A stretch of DNA of 64,000 nucleotides from Pseudomonas fluorescens (GCF_019212185.1 NZ_CP078138.1:3144501-3208500); one strand, 5' to 3'. Shown: positions 1 to 9,040, counted from the first letter of the stretch. Numbers and translations are program-made. The notes: a model not told the origin generated them from the sequence alone.

Positions 1-564
1 GGTGGCGCTGACGGACTGGGCCAGCAGTTCGCGGCTCTTGGCGTCACGCATCTCGCCTTCGAAGAATATCCGTACGCTCTCGTCGCGGGTGCCGGTCAGG
101 TGCATGGCGCCGCCGATGACGAAGCCGATCGGCAGGTATTCCGGGATCGACAGGTCACGCGGCGTACGCTCGCTGCCGGTGATAGCGGTGCGCAGCATCA
201 AGGTGTTGGGCTCCGGGTGGCGGGTGACTTCATAACCGGCGGTGAGGAACTGATGCATCATCGCCTGGTTCAGGTATTTGAGCATCGCGCGGGTTTCGGC
301 CGGGTTGCGCTTGAGATCCGTGTCGCTGGAGTACAGGCGTGGCGGCTCAATGTACACCCGCTTCTGATAGGACTGGCTCAGCTCGAGACCGGGCTTGACC
401 CACACCTCGCTCTTGGGCCATTGCGGGTCCTTGGTCATGCGAGCGTAGTCGTCAAGGAAGCCGGAGTGATGGGTTTGCGCATCGGGCATGGTCGTACAAC
501 CGGTCACGGCGAGAAGCAGGACCACTGGAAGCAGGCGAGAAAGGCGTTTCACAGGATTATCCAT
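1..564 (-). CDS. DUF3313-type lipoprotein, 3' end outside window
   Basis: The reverse strand reads from ATG at 564 to the window edge, 188 codons with no stop, so the C-terminus is missing. The N-terminus is a lipoprotein signal: a basic start, a hydrophobic stretch and a lipobox ending VTGC with Cys23, so the product should be lipid-anchored in the envelope. The mature part carries DYARMTKDPQW, VYIEPP and a Gly-rich segment (IGFVIGGAMHLTG) that I associate with the DUF3313 family of Pseudomonas lipoproteins, whose role is unknown. It lies downstream of the bestrophin gene on the same strand, but the 213-base gap with an inverted repeat suggests its own promoter. Coding is clear; the family name is from recall. 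Confidence 0.75.
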   Translation of the reverse strand, partial: MDNPVKRLSRLLPVVLLLAVTGCTTMPDAQTHHSGFLDDYARMTKDPQWPKSEVWVKPGLELSQSYQKRVYIEPPRLYSSDTDLKRNPAETRAMLKYLNQAMMHQFLTAGYEVTRHPEPNTLMLRTAITGSERTPRDLSIPEYLPIGFVIGGAMHLTGTRDESVRIFFEGEMRDAKSRELLAQSVSAT

Positions 565-667
565 GGGCTGTGGCGAATGGGGCCGCGCATGGTGCCGGGG
601 GTGGGGTGGGGAGGTGGCGCTATCCGAAAACTGCGAGGGGGGGGAATTGGCTGCGGCGCTGTTGACT

Positions 668-705
668 GTGTACATATTCATTTGCGCGGTGACGGATATG
701 TACAC
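668..705. promoter_or_regulatory. Inverted repeat upstream of the DUF3313 gene
   Basis: Two perfect 10-base arms, GTGTACATAT (668-677) and ATATGTACAC (696-705), are separated by 18 bases. Each arm contains the palindrome TGTACA, and the two copies are 30 bases apart, about three helical turns. It lies roughly 105-140 bases upstream of the lipoprotein start, so it may be an operator. It may instead be a short dispersed repeat, because a similar 15-mer occurs at 43803-43817. Confidence 0.35.
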
Positions 706-777
706 CGGGAAAATGCCTTCGCCACAATGCGACAGAAATGGATATCAGACGAAACGCGGCGTTCAGTCAAACCCCAA

Positions 778-1677
778 TCAATCCAGCACATACTCAATGG
801 GCAGCAACGCCGGCGGCAGCTCTTCATTCCCCAACGCCGCCAGCACCTCGCGTTCGAGGGTGCGCAGGATGGCGTTGCACGGCAAATCGTTTTCATCAAA
901 TCCAAACGGATCTTCGAGGTCGTCGCCGATTTCGTCCAGGCCGAAGAAGGTGTAGCTGACGATGGCAGTGAACACCGGCGTCAGCCAGCCCAGGGGTTCG
1001 GCCATGGCGAAGGGCAGGAGGATGCAGAACAGGTAGATGGTGCGGTGCAGCAGCAGAGTGTATGGAAAGGGCAACGGCGTGCTCTTGATCCGCTCACATG
1101 AGGCCTGCACCTGGCTCAGGCTGACCAGCCGGGTTTCCAGTTGGGTGTAGCGCCATTCGCTGATCTGGCCATCCTCGGCCAGGCGCGAGCAGCGGGCGCC
1201 GATGCGTTGCAACAGACGGTCGCTGAGGTTGGGGTGCTGCAGGTCGTGGCTGACGTCGGTCCAGGCCGCAATGGCCCGCGCTTCGTCTTCGAGGCGCAGG
1301 CGGGCGATCAGGCCATGGGCGAAGCCGCATAACTCGCGCAGCAACCCCTCGCGTTCATTCGCGTCCTTGAGTACCTGGGTTTCGCGGATCAACGAGCGCA
1401 CCTCGATAATCATCTGCCCCAACTGCTTGCGCCCCTCCCACCAGCGGTCGTAGCAGGCGTTGTTGCGAAAACTCATGAAGATCGACAGGGATAAGCCCAG
1501 CAGCGTAAAGGGTGTGGCGTTGACCTTGGAAAAGTACGCCGGGTGCAGGGTTTCAATCAGCACGATGACCGAGGCCAGCAAGGTCACCAACAGGCTGCGC
1601 AGGGCAATGCGCTTGGCAATCGAGCCCTTGAGGGAAAACAGGATGGCCAGCAGGTGCGGTTTGGGGCGGACGATCAT
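778..1677 (-). CDS. Bestrophin-family (YneE-like) membrane channel
   Basis: The 299-residue product matches the bacterial bestrophin/YneE family in length and layout. It has an N-terminal basic segment, hydrophobic segments near residues 25-45 and 55-75 with the family-type sequence FMSFRNNACYDRWWEGRKQ, a long amphipathic middle, and a second hydrophobic pair near 215-250 (PLPFPYTLLLHRT, then LLPFAMAEPLGW) followed by YTFFGLDEIGDDLEDPFG, the acidic belt seen after the last helix in this family. Bacterial bestrophins form pentameric ion channels in the inner membrane; characterised homologues conduct cations, and the ion here is unknown. It appears monocistronic, with a REPIN and terminator separating it from the efflux operon. 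Confidence 0.85.
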   Translation of the reverse strand: MIVRPKPHLLAILFSLKGSIAKRIALRSLLVTLLASVIVLIETLHPAYFSKVNATPFTLLGLSLSIFMSFRNNACYDRWWEGRKQLGQMIIEVRSLIRETQVLKDANEREGLLRELCGFAHGLIARLRLEDEARAIAAWTDVSHDLQHPNLSDRLLQRIGARCSRLAEDGQISEWRYTQLETRLVSLSQVQASCERIKSTPLPFPYTLLLHRTIYLFCILLPFAMAEPLGWLTPVFTAIVSYTFFGLDEIGDDLEDPFGFDENDLPCNAILRTLEREVLAALGNEELPPALLPIEYVLD

Positions 1678-1817
1678 GGGGTGGGTCTTCAGCTCATTGA
1701 CTGGCGTTTGCGCAGTGATGGAAGGCTAGAAGGTGGGGGGCAGGGTGTCCAATTGTTCTGGCTGACGGGGTGATTGATGGGGTCTATGAATTGAACTCTG
1801 GTGATCAGCACCGGACC

Positions 1818-1896
1818 CTGTAGGAGCTAGCCTGCTAGCGATGAAGTTGATGCGGTGTCGCTGATGGCCCCATCGCCAGCAGGCTGGCTCCCACAA
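1818..1896. repeat. REPIN (two inverted REP sequences)
   Basis: CTGTAGGAGCTAGCCTGCTAGCG and a diverged inverted copy (CGCCAGCAGGCTGGCTCCCACA) flank about 35 bases. This is the usual Pseudomonas REP doublet. It fills part of the 322-base gap 1678-1999 between the bestrophin gene and the efflux operon, where I see no gene. Confidence 0.75.
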
Positions 1897-1921
1897 AAGC
1901 CTTATCTCCACTTGACACAAC

Positions 1922-1956
1922 AAAAAAAGCCCCGCGACCGAATGAGACGCGGGGCT
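1922..1956 (-). terminator. Rho-independent terminator of the mexEF-oprN operon
   Basis: On the minus strand AGCCCCGCG (1956-1948) pairs with CGCGGGGCT (1936-1928) around an 11-base loop, followed by a run of seven T. It is 44 bases past the oprN stop. The pairing and T-run are visible directly. Confidence 0.9.
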
Positions 1957-1999
1957 AAAAATTGGTTGGTTGCGGCCAACCAAAGGAGCACTGGTAAGT

Positions 2000-3421
2000 C
2001 TAGTTGCTGGCCACGATTTCGGGTTGCCATCCGCCACCGAGGGCTTTGTAGATGGCGACGATGCCACGGTACAGATCGACCTCGGCCTGGGCCTGGGAGT
2101 CTTCTGCGGCAAGGCGTTCGCGCTGGGCGTCGAGCAGCACCAGGAAGTCCACCGTGCCTTCGCGATAGCGAATTTGCGCAAGGTCGGCGGCGGCGCGACT
2201 TGACTCGCTCTGGCGGATCAGCGAAATCAGGCGCTGCTGCCGTTTACCGTAGTCAGAGAACGCGTTTTCCGATTCCTCCAATGCCAGCAGCACTTGCTGT
2301 TCGTAGGTCGCCAGGGCGCCATCGGCGTTGGCATCCGCGGCGCGCAAGCGAGCCCTTACGCTGCCCAGGTCGAAGGCCGCCCAGGTGATGCTCGGGCCCA
2401 GCGCCCAGGCGTTCGCGGCAGATGAGCCGATCTGCGAACCCCGCCCGGCGGTGAAACCGAGGAAGCCGCTGAGGCTGACTCGAGGGAACAGGTCGGCCTT
2501 GGCTACGCCAATGCGCGCGGTGGCGGCGGCCAGTTTGCGTTCGGCGCTCTGGATGTCTGGACGGCGTTGTAGCAGTTGCCCCGGATCACCAATCGGCAGG
2601 GCCTTGGCGATCGCCGGCAGACTCGCCGGGCTCAGGTCGACGCTGAGTTTGTCCGGGCGCTCGCCGAGCAGGGTGGCGATGCGGTTGCGTTGACGGATCT
2701 GCACTTCCTGCAATTGCGGCACGCTGGCTTCCACGGAAGCCAGGCGGGCGTCGGCGCGGACCACGTCGAGCTGATCGCCGACCCCGGCATCGCGCAGGCT
2801 GACGGTGATCTTGCTCGACTCCTGCTGGTTCTGCAGGTTGGCCAGGGCGATTTTCTCCCGCAGTTGCGCGCCACGCAGTTGCCCGTAGGCGTCCACCAGT
2901 TCGGCAATCATCGTCACCTGCAACTGATAGAGATCGGCCGCCGCCACCTGGGTGTCGGCGTCGGCCGCTTCCAGGTTGCGCTGGATCCGGCCGAACAGGT
3001 CGACCTCCCAGGCCATGTCCAGGCCCAGGTCATAGCGTTCGCTGTTGACCCGGTCGGTGGTCTGGCCGGGAATCTGCCCCTTGGCCAGGTCACTGCTGAC
3101 CCGGCTGGTGATCACCGGCATGGCGTCGTTGCTGACGTCGTCGCGGAACGCCCGTGCCGCCCGCAGCCGGTCAAAGGCCACGCGCAACTCACGGTTGCCC
3201 TGCAACGAGGTGCTGACTAATTGGTTGAGGATCGGATCCTCGAATTGCTGCCACCAGATGCCTTCGAACCGCGAACGGTCGAAGTTTTTCTGGCCATTGG
3301 CGCCGTCAGTGGCCGCCGTGATGTTGGCGGCCTCGGTGGCTGGCGTCTGATAGTCCGGGCCGACGGCGCAGGCACTCAGGGCCAGCGCCAGCAGGCTCGG
3401 CAGAAAGGCTTTCAGGCTCAT
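2000..3421 (-). CDS. oprN: OprN-like outer membrane efflux lipoprotein
   Basis: The 473-residue protein has a lipoprotein signal (lipobox LSAC, Cys18) followed by VGPDYQTP, typical of NodT/OprM-family outer membrane channels. Two repeated outer-membrane-efflux domains follow (about 60-260 and 280-465), with family signatures such as LLQRRPDIQSAERKLAAATARIG in pieces and FPRVSLSGFLGF. Its ATG overlaps the stop of the RND pump gene by 4 bases (ATGA), so translation is coupled. It should form the trimeric channel completing a MexE-MexF-OprN-like tripartite pump. The name rests mainly on the strongly MexF-like neighbour. Confidence 0.88.
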   Translation of the reverse strand: MSLKAFLPSLLALALSACAVGPDYQTPATEAANITAATDGANGQKNFDRSRFEGIWWQQFEDPILNQLVSTSLQGNRELRVAFDRLRAARAFRDDVSNDAMPVITSRVSSDLAKGQIPGQTTDRVNSERYDLGLDMAWEVDLFGRIQRNLEAADADTQVAAADLYQLQVTMIAELVDAYGQLRGAQLREKIALANLQNQQESSKITVSLRDAGVGDQLDVVRADARLASVEASVPQLQEVQIRQRNRIATLLGERPDKLSVDLSPASLPAIAKALPIGDPGQLLQRRPDIQSAERKLAAATARIGVAKADLFPRVSLSGFLGFTAGRGSQIGSSAANAWALGPSITWAAFDLGSVRARLRAADANADGALATYEQQVLLALEESENAFSDYGKRQQRLISLIRQSESSRAAADLAQIRYREGTVDFLVLLDAQRERLAAEDSQAQAEVDLYRGIVAIYKALGGGWQPEIVASN

Positions 3422-6400
3422 TGTTGCGCCTCCAGTTGCAGGGCCTTGTTGGCTTTGCGCGCTTCACCGCGCTCCACATAACGACGGATCAACAGGTAGA
3501 ACACCGGCGTCAGCAGCAGGCCGAAGAAGGTTACCCCGAGCATCCCGGAGAACACTGCAACACCCATGGCATGGCGCATTTCGGCACCGGCGCCGCTGGA
3601 GAACACCAGGGGCACCACCCCCATGATGAAGGCGAACGAGGTCATCAGGATCGGCCGCAGACGCAGGCGGCAGGCTTCCAGCACCGCGCTCAGCGCATCC
3701 ATGCCTTCCTCTTGCTTGTCCTTGGCAAACTCGACGATCAGGATCGCGTTCTTGCACGCCAACCCCACCAGTACGATCAAGCCGATCTGCGTGAAGATGT
3801 TGTTGTCACCGCCGGACAGAATCACCCCGGTGATGGCCGACAGCAGGGTCATCGGCACAATCAGGATTACTGCCAATGGCAGGCTCCAGCTTTCGTACTG
3901 CGCCGCGAGCACCAGGAACGCCAGCAATACGCAGAGCGGGAACACCAGCAGTGCGGTGTTGCCGGACAGAATCTGCTGGTAGGTCAAGTCGGTCCATTCG
4001 TAGGTCATGCCGTTGGGCAGTTCTTCCTTGAGTAGCTTCTCGATGGCCTTTTCCGCCTGGCCCGAGCTGTAGCCAGGTGCGGCGGCACCGTTGATTTCAG
4101 CGGTGATGAAGCCGTTGTAGTGCATCACGCGGTCCGGCCCCGAGGTGTCGCTGACCTTGATGAAGGTCGCCAGCGGGATCATCTCGCCCTTGTTGTTGCG
4201 CACTTTCAGCTGGCCGATCTGCTCCGGTTCGAGGCGGAACTGCTGCTCGGCCTGGACGTTGACCTGATAGGTGCGGCCGAAGCGGTTGAAGTCGTTGGCA
4301 TACAGCGAACCCAGGTAGATCTGCAGGGTGTCGAAGATGTCGCTGACGGCCACGCCGTGGGTCTTGGCTTTTTCGCGGTCGATGGCAGCATCGACCTGCG
4401 GCACGTTCACCGTGTAGCTGGTGAACAGCCCGGCCAGTTCTGGCACGTTGTGGCTCTTGTTGATGATGTTCATGGTTTCTTTGTACAGCTCGTCGTAGCC
4501 CAGGTTGCCCCGGTCCTCGATCTGCAGGCGGAACCCGCCAATGGTGCCCAGGCCCTGTACCGGCGGCGGTGGGAAGATCGCCATGTAGGCTTCCTGAATA
4601 TCCGCGAACTGGCCGTTCAAGGCACCGGCAATGGCCCCGGCGGACATGCTCGGATCCTTGCGCTCATCGAACGGCTTGAGGGTGACGAACACGATCCCGG
4701 CGTTGGGGCTGTTGGTGAAGCCGTTGATCGACAGGCCGGGGAAGGCTACGGCGCTTTCCACGCCCGGCTGTTTCAGCGCCAGGTCGGACATGCGCTTGAT
4801 CACGTCTTCGGTGCGGTCCAGGCTGGCCGCGTCCGGCAGTTGGGCGAAGGCCACCAGGTACTGCTTATCCTGGCCGGGTACGAAACCGGTCGGGGTACTG
4901 GAGAAGCCGAAGAAGGTCAGCACCATCAGGCCTGCATACAGCACCAGGGCGATGCCGCTGCTGCGGATAACCCGGGCCACGGTGCTGACGTAACCATGGC
5001 TGGCGCGATCGAAGAAGCGGTTGAACGGACGGAACAGCCAGCCGCCGAACAGCTTGTCGAGGATCCGCGAGAAACGGTCCTTGGGCGCGTCATGGGGTTT
5101 GAGCAATACAGCGGCCAGGGCCGGCGACAGAGTCAGGGAGTTGAAGGCCGAGATCACGGTCGAGATGGCAATGGTCAAGGCGAACTGCTTGTAGAACTGC
5201 CCGGTCAGGCCGGAGATGAACGCCGCCGGGATAAACACCGCACAGAGCACCAGCGCCGTGGCAATGATCGGGCCGGTCACTTCGCCCATCGCCTTTTTGG
5301 TCGCATCGAAGGGGTTGAGTCCCAGTTCAATGTTCCGTTCGACGTTCTCTACCACCACGATGGCGTCGTCCACCACGATACCGATCGCCAGTACCAGGCC
5401 GAACAGCGACAGCGCGTTGAGCGAGAAGCCGAACAGGTGCATCACCGCAAACGTACCGATCAAGGATACCGGCACCGCCACCAACGGAATGATCGAGGCG
5501 CGCCAGGTCTGCAGGAACAGGATCACCACCAGCACCACCAGGATCAGCGCTTCGAACAGGGTGTGAACCACCGCTTCGATCGAGCCGCGGACGAAGATCG
5601 TCGGGTCATAGACGATGCTGAAGTCCATGCCTTCGGGGAAGTTCTGTTTCAGTTCGGCCATCTTCGCCCGGACTTCGTTGGAAATCTCGATGGCGTTGGA
5701 GCCTGGGCGCTGGAAGATCGGGATCGCCACCGCCGGCTGGTTGTTCAGCAGCGAACGCAGGGCGTACTGGCTGGAGCCCAGCTCGACCCGGGCGATGTCT
5801 TTCAGGCGAGTGATCTCACCGTTATCGCCGGAGCGAATAATGATGTTCTCGAATTCTTCCTCACTGACCAGACGGCCCTGAGTGTTGACCGACAGCTGGA
5901 AACTCTGGGCGTTGGGCGCGGGTGGCGCACCGAGGGCACCGGCAGCGACCTGGCGGTTCTGCTCACGAATCGCGTTGACCACGTCGGTAGCGGTCAGGTT
6001 GCGCGACGCGGTCTTGTTCGGATCCAGCCACACTCGCAGCGAGTAGTCGCCCATGCCGAACAACTGCACGTCACCGACGCCGCCGAGACGCGCCAGCTCA
6101 TCCTTGATATTGAGGATCGCGTAGTTGGACAGGTAGAGCATGTCGTAGCGTTTGTCCGGCGAGGTCAGGTGCACAACCATGGTCAGGTCGGGCGAGGCCT
6201 TGTCGACGGTGATACCGATGCGCGTCACTTCCTCGGGAAGCTTGGGCTCGGTGCGGGTCACGCGGTTTTGCACCTGCACCTGAGCGTTGTCCAGGTCGGT
6301 GCCGAGGGCGAAGGTGATGGTCAGGGTGATCTTGCCGTCGGCGGTGGACTGCGAGGACATGTACAGCATGTTCTCGACCCCGGTGATCGCCTGCTCAAGC

Positions 6401-6597
6401 GGCGCGGCGACGGTTTCGCCGATGACCTTGGGGTTGGCACCCGGGAAGTTGGCGCGCACCACCACGGTCGGCGGCACCACTTCCGGGTATTCGCTGATTG
6501 GCAGCTGGAATAGCGAGATCGCCCCGGCGATCAGGATCAGCAGCGACAACACCGCGGCGAAGATCGGCCGGGAAATGAAGAACTGGGAAAAATTCAT
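3418..6597 (-). CDS. mexF: MexF-like RND multidrug efflux pump
   Basis: The 1059-residue product begins MNFSQFFISRPIFAAVLSLL and is nearly collinear, from memory, with Pseudomonas aeruginosa MexF. It has the HAE1 layout: TM1, a large periplasmic loop, TM2-6, a second loop, then TM7-12. The proton-relay aspartates are visible in TM4 (GIVVDDAIVVVEN, Asp410-Asp411) and the relay lysine in TM10 (VGLACKNAILIVEFAK). It sits in the inner membrane and exchanges protons for amphiphilic drugs; MexF of P. aeruginosa handles chloramphenicol, fluoroquinolones and trimethoprim. It lies between the adaptor gene (15-base gap) and the channel gene (4-base overlap). No truncation or frameshift. Confidence 0.95.
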   Translation of the reverse strand: MNFSQFFISRPIFAAVLSLLILIAGAISLFQLPISEYPEVVPPTVVVRANFPGANPKVIGETVAAPLEQAITGVENMLYMSSQSTADGKITLTITFALGTDLDNAQVQVQNRVTRTEPKLPEEVTRIGITVDKASPDLTMVVHLTSPDKRYDMLYLSNYAILNIKDELARLGGVGDVQLFGMGDYSLRVWLDPNKTASRNLTATDVVNAIREQNRQVAAGALGAPPAPNAQSFQLSVNTQGRLVSEEEFENIIIRSGDNGEITRLKDIARVELGSSQYALRSLLNNQPAVAIPIFQRPGSNAIEISNEVRAKMAELKQNFPEGMDFSIVYDPTIFVRGSIEAVVHTLFEALILVVLVVILFLQTWRASIIPLVAVPVSLIGTFAVMHLFGFSLNALSLFGLVLAIGIVVDDAIVVVENVERNIELGLNPFDATKKAMGEVTGPIIATALVLCAVFIPAAFISGLTGQFYKQFALTIAISTVISAFNSLTLSPALAAVLLKPHDAPKDRFSRILDKLFGGWLFRPFNRFFDRASHGYVSTVARVIRSSGIALVLYAGLMVLTFFGFSSTPTGFVPGQDKQYLVAFAQLPDAASLDRTEDVIKRMSDLALKQPGVESAVAFPGLSINGFTNSPNAGIVFVTLKPFDERKDPSMSAGAIAGALNGQFADIQEAYMAIFPPPPVQGLGTIGGFRLQIEDRGNLGYDELYKETMNIINKSHNVPELAGLFTSYTVNVPQVDAAIDREKAKTHGVAVSDIFDTLQIYLGSLYANDFNRFGRTYQVNVQAEQQFRLEPEQIGQLKVRNNKGEMIPLATFIKVSDTSGPDRVMHYNGFITAEINGAAAPGYSSGQAEKAIEKLLKEELPNGMTYEWTDLTYQQILSGNTALLVFPLCVLLAFLVLAAQYESWSLPLAVILIVPMTLLSAITGVILSGGDNNIFTQIGLIVLVGLACKNAILIVEFAKDKQEEGMDALSAVLEACRLRLRPILMTSFAFIMGVVPLVFSSGAGAEMRHAMGVAVFSGMLGVTFFGLLLTPVFYLLIRRYVERGEARKANKALQLEAQQ

Positions 6598-6612
6598 TGG
6601 AGTCTGTATCCC

Positions 6613-7866
6613 TTAACCGCGTGGAGTCGCAGCGGCGAGCTTCACAGCCGCACCCGGCGCAACCTTGGCAGGCGCGACTTGGGGCAGGTTGCTGGCTTCG
6701 AGCGCCTGGCGTTGTTGGGCGAGGGCGGCGAGGGTTTCCTGGCTGGCCATCTGCACCACTTCAGGGGTCACCGGCGAGCCTGGACGCACCCGCTGCAAGC
6801 CCTTGACGATGATCGTGTCGTCCTTGTTCAAGCCGCTGCGCACGATGCGCAGGCCTTCGATCTTCGGCCCCAGTTCCACCGAGCGGTAAACCGAGTTGTT
6901 ATTGCCGTCCATCACCAGCACGAACTTCTTGCCGAGGTCGGTGCCCACCGCTTCGTCGGTGATCAGCACTGCCGAATAGGTGCCGCTGCCCACCAGTTTC
7001 AGGCGTGCATACAGGCCCGGGGTGTATTCGCCCTTGCTGTTGTCGAACACCGCGCGACCACGAATGGTGCCGGTCTTGGGATTGACCTGGTTGTCGAGGA
7101 AGTTCATCTGGCCCAGATGCGGGTTGCCGTCTTCGTTGGACAGACCGAGGTACACCGGGGTGCTCTGGCCGCGTTGACCCTGGCGGGCGAGCTGGCTGTA
7201 CTTGAGGAACACCCGCTCATCGGCGTCGAAGTAGGCGTAGACCTTGTCGGTGGAAACCACGCTGGTCAGCGCGGTGACATCGGCGGTAACCAGGTTGCCG
7301 GCGGTGATTTCTGCACGGCTGACGCGGCCACTGATCGGCGCGGTGACCCGGGTGAAGCTCAGGTTGAGTTTAGCCAGATCCAGTTGTGCCTGAATCGCGC
7401 CGACTGCAGCCCGGGCTTCCTGGGCGGCGCTGGTGCGCGAGTCGGCCAACTCGGCGGAAATCGCATTGCTGGTACGCAGGCGCTCGCCGCGCTGGGCTTC
7501 GTTTTCACTGCGAGTGGCGTTGGCGCGACCCTGGGCCACCAGTGCTTCTAGGCGGCGGACTTCAGCCTGGAACGGCCGTGGGTCGATCTGGAACAGCAAA
7601 TCACCCTTTTTCACCAGGGCGCCTTCGCTGAAGGCCACTTCATCAATCTGCCCGGAGACCCGTGGACGGATCTCCACGGTTTCCGGCGCTTCGAGGCGGC
7701 CGGTGAACTCATCCCACTCGTTGACCGGCTGCTCCAGCACCTTGGCCACACTGACCTTGGCCGGCGGCATCGAACCGGCTGTTTCCGGGGCTTTGCCGCA
7801 GGCGCTCATGACCAGCACGGCAAGGGCGGCCAAGGGCAAGCGCAAATGTTTGAGAGACTGTTCCAT
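6613..7866 (-). CDS. mexE: MexE-like periplasmic adaptor of RND pump
   Basis: A membrane-fusion protein of 417 residues. I choose ATG at 7866 because GGAG lies about 9 bases upstream; an in-frame GTG at 7881 would only add five residues. A lipoprotein signal ends MSAC (Cys23). The order is then barrel and lipoyl parts (VEIRPRVSGQIDEVAFSEG, KGDLLFQIDPRPFQAEV), an alpha-hairpin (about 100-170) and the second lipoyl half (FTRVTAPISGRVSRAEI). It bridges the MexF pump to the OprN channel. It is the first gene of the operon; in P. aeruginosa the LysR activator MexT lies directly upstream, but the LysR gene here does not resemble MexT. Confidence 0.92.
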   Translation of the reverse strand: MEQSLKHLRLPLAALAVLVMSACGKAPETAGSMPPAKVSVAKVLEQPVNEWDEFTGRLEAPETVEIRPRVSGQIDEVAFSEGALVKKGDLLFQIDPRPFQAEVRRLEALVAQGRANATRSENEAQRGERLRTSNAISAELADSRTSAAQEARAAVGAIQAQLDLAKLNLSFTRVTAPISGRVSRAEITAGNLVTADVTALTSVVSTDKVYAYFDADERVFLKYSQLARQGQRGQSTPVYLGLSNEDGNPHLGQMNFLDNQVNPKTGTIRGRAVFDNSKGEYTPGLYARLKLVGSGTYSAVLITDEAVGTDLGKKFVLVMDGNNNSVYRSVELGPKIEGLRIVRSGLNKDDTIIVKGLQRVRPGSPVTPEVVQMASQETLAALAQQRQALEASNLPQVAPAKVAPGAAVKLAAATPRG

Positions 7867-7948
7867 GGATAACTCCGCCACTGTATTGAGATGGGCGGAT
7901 AATGCGTCGCGAGGCTCTATCTCACGAATCGAATGAGGCGAAGGTAAC

Positions 7949-7965
7949 TATCATTCGGAATGATA
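7949..7965. promoter_or_regulatory. Perfect palindrome in the mexE promoter region
   Basis: TATCATTC and GAATGATA are perfect 8-base arms around one base (TATCATTCGGAATGATA). It lies 83-99 bases upstream of the mexE ATG, the right place for an operator or activator site of the efflux operon. The size suits a TetR-, MarR- or LysR-type protein. I could not match it to the published MexT motif. Confidence 0.45.
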
Positions 7966-7980
7966 TAAGCGCGGGGGAGC

Positions 7981-8005
7981 CATCGCTAGCAGGCTAGCTC
8001 CCACA
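7981..8005. repeat. Single REP element
   Basis: CATCGCTAGCAGGCTAGCTCCCACA is one REP half, between the LysR gene end and the mexE promoter. Confidence 0.6.
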
Positions 8006-8036
8006 CGGGCATAAATACATGGTCAACCCACCCTAA

Positions 8037-9014
8037 CTAAAACCGCTCCGCCATATCCGTCACCATCAACATCTGCTCAAACCGCTCCAGAAACACCGAC
8101 TCAGCCCGAGTCAGCTTCTGCTCACGGTTCCACAGCAAATACACGTTTACATCAATCACCCCCTCAGCCGGCGGCAGGCGCCAGACTTCGCCGGCCTGCA
8201 CGTCATCCTCGACGATGTGCTCCGGCAGGCAACCGATGCCATAACCCGCACCCACCAAGCGGCGGATCTCGTCGAGGCTCGGGGTCGAGGCGACGATGCG
8301 TCCGGTGAACCCCTGCTGATCACGAAACACCGTCAGCGGAGACAGGTTGCCGCCAATCTGGTCGCTGGTAAAACTGACAAAATTCTCACTCTGCAAGTCC
8401 GCCAGGGTCAGGTTAGTGCGGCCAAACAAGCGGTGACGCTTGCCGCAGAAAAACGCATAGCGCTGCTGCAACAGTACCCGCTGCTCCAGTTTCGGCTGCG
8501 GCGTGCGGCACAGGCTCAGGCCGAACGAAGCGGTTTTCTGCAACAGCGCGCTGGCCACATCGGAGCTGCGCAGCACGTCCACTTCAAATTCCACCTGCGG
8601 GAACTCAAGGTGAAACTGGGCGAGGAATTCATCGTAGCAGCGCGACTGGATACGGCTGATGGTCAGCATGCGGATCTTGCCCACCACCGTCTCGGCGGGT
8701 GAATCCAGAGCCGGGCCGAGACGCGAGACCGTGCCGTACAGTTCGGCAGCGATCTGCATCACTTCTTCACCGGCCTTCGACAGGCTGATGCGCGGCCCGC
8801 GACGCACCACCAGCGCGCTGTCCAGTTGCTCTTCGAGGCGGCGCAGGGCCTGGCTGACGGCCGGCTGGCTCAGGTGCAGGCGGGCGGCGGCGCGGCTGAT
8901 GCTGCCTTCCTGGCCAATCACCAGGAAGGTGCGCAACAGGTTCCAGTCGAGGCGGTCGTTGAGAAAACGCTTGGCGTCGGGAGCACGTAACACGGGGGAA
9001 GAGGGCGTGGTCAT
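8037..9014 (-). CDS. LysR-type transcriptional regulator
   Basis: The 325-residue protein has an N-terminal winged helix-turn-helix (residues about 24-83: NLLRTFLVIGQEGSISRAAA, then LHLSQPAVSQALRRLEEQL) and a LysR substrate-binding domain (about 110-310). It is divergent from the MFS transporter gene at 9173 with a 158-base shared promoter region, the standard arrangement for a LysR protein controlling that transporter and the genes behind it. The DNA-binding helix differs from that of MexT, so control of the adjacent mexEF-oprN genes is not implied. The ligand is unknown, perhaps the hydroxy- or organic acid imported by the transporter. Confidence 0.9.
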   Translation of the reverse strand: MTTPSSPVLRAPDAKRFLNDRLDWNLLRTFLVIGQEGSISRAAARLHLSQPAVSQALRRLEEQLDSALVVRRGPRISLSKAGEEVMQIAAELYGTVSRLGPALDSPAETVVGKIRMLTISRIQSRCYDEFLAQFHLEFPQVEFEVDVLRSSDVASALLQKTASFGLSLCRTPQPKLEQRVLLQQRYAFFCGKRHRLFGRTNLTLADLQSENFVSFTSDQIGGNLSPLTVFRDQQGFTGRIVASTPSLDEIRRLVGAGYGIGCLPEHIVEDDVQAGEVWRLPPAEGVIDVNVYLLWNREQKLTRAESVFLERFEQMLMVTDMAERF

Positions 9015-9028
9015 TATTGTGCTGGCTT

Positions 9029-9040
9029 ATACTTGAGTAT
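9029..9040. promoter_or_regulatory. Possible LysR binding site (ATACT-TG-AGTAT)
   Basis: A perfect 5-base-arm palindrome lies 15-26 bases upstream of the LysR gene. A second dyad, CCTA-GAA-TAGG, occurs at 9058-9068. Both are in the shared LysR/MFS promoter region, where LysR proteins bind short dyads. Assignment is inference. Confidence 0.4.

Noticed and set aside
100..1101. 333-codon open frame on the plus strand
   Set aside because: It runs opposite the DUF3313 and bestrophin genes and across their gap; the minus-strand products are clearly better.
4120..6513. 797-codon open frame on the plus strand
   Set aside because: It is antisense to mexF. Long shadow frames are common opposite GC-rich genes, and the translation has no domain-like features, only His-, Gly- and Gln-rich composition.
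8037..9014. LysR gene as MexT, the efflux activator
   Set aside because: Position suggests it, but the DNA-binding helix differs from MexT and the gene is divergent from the organic-acid transporter.
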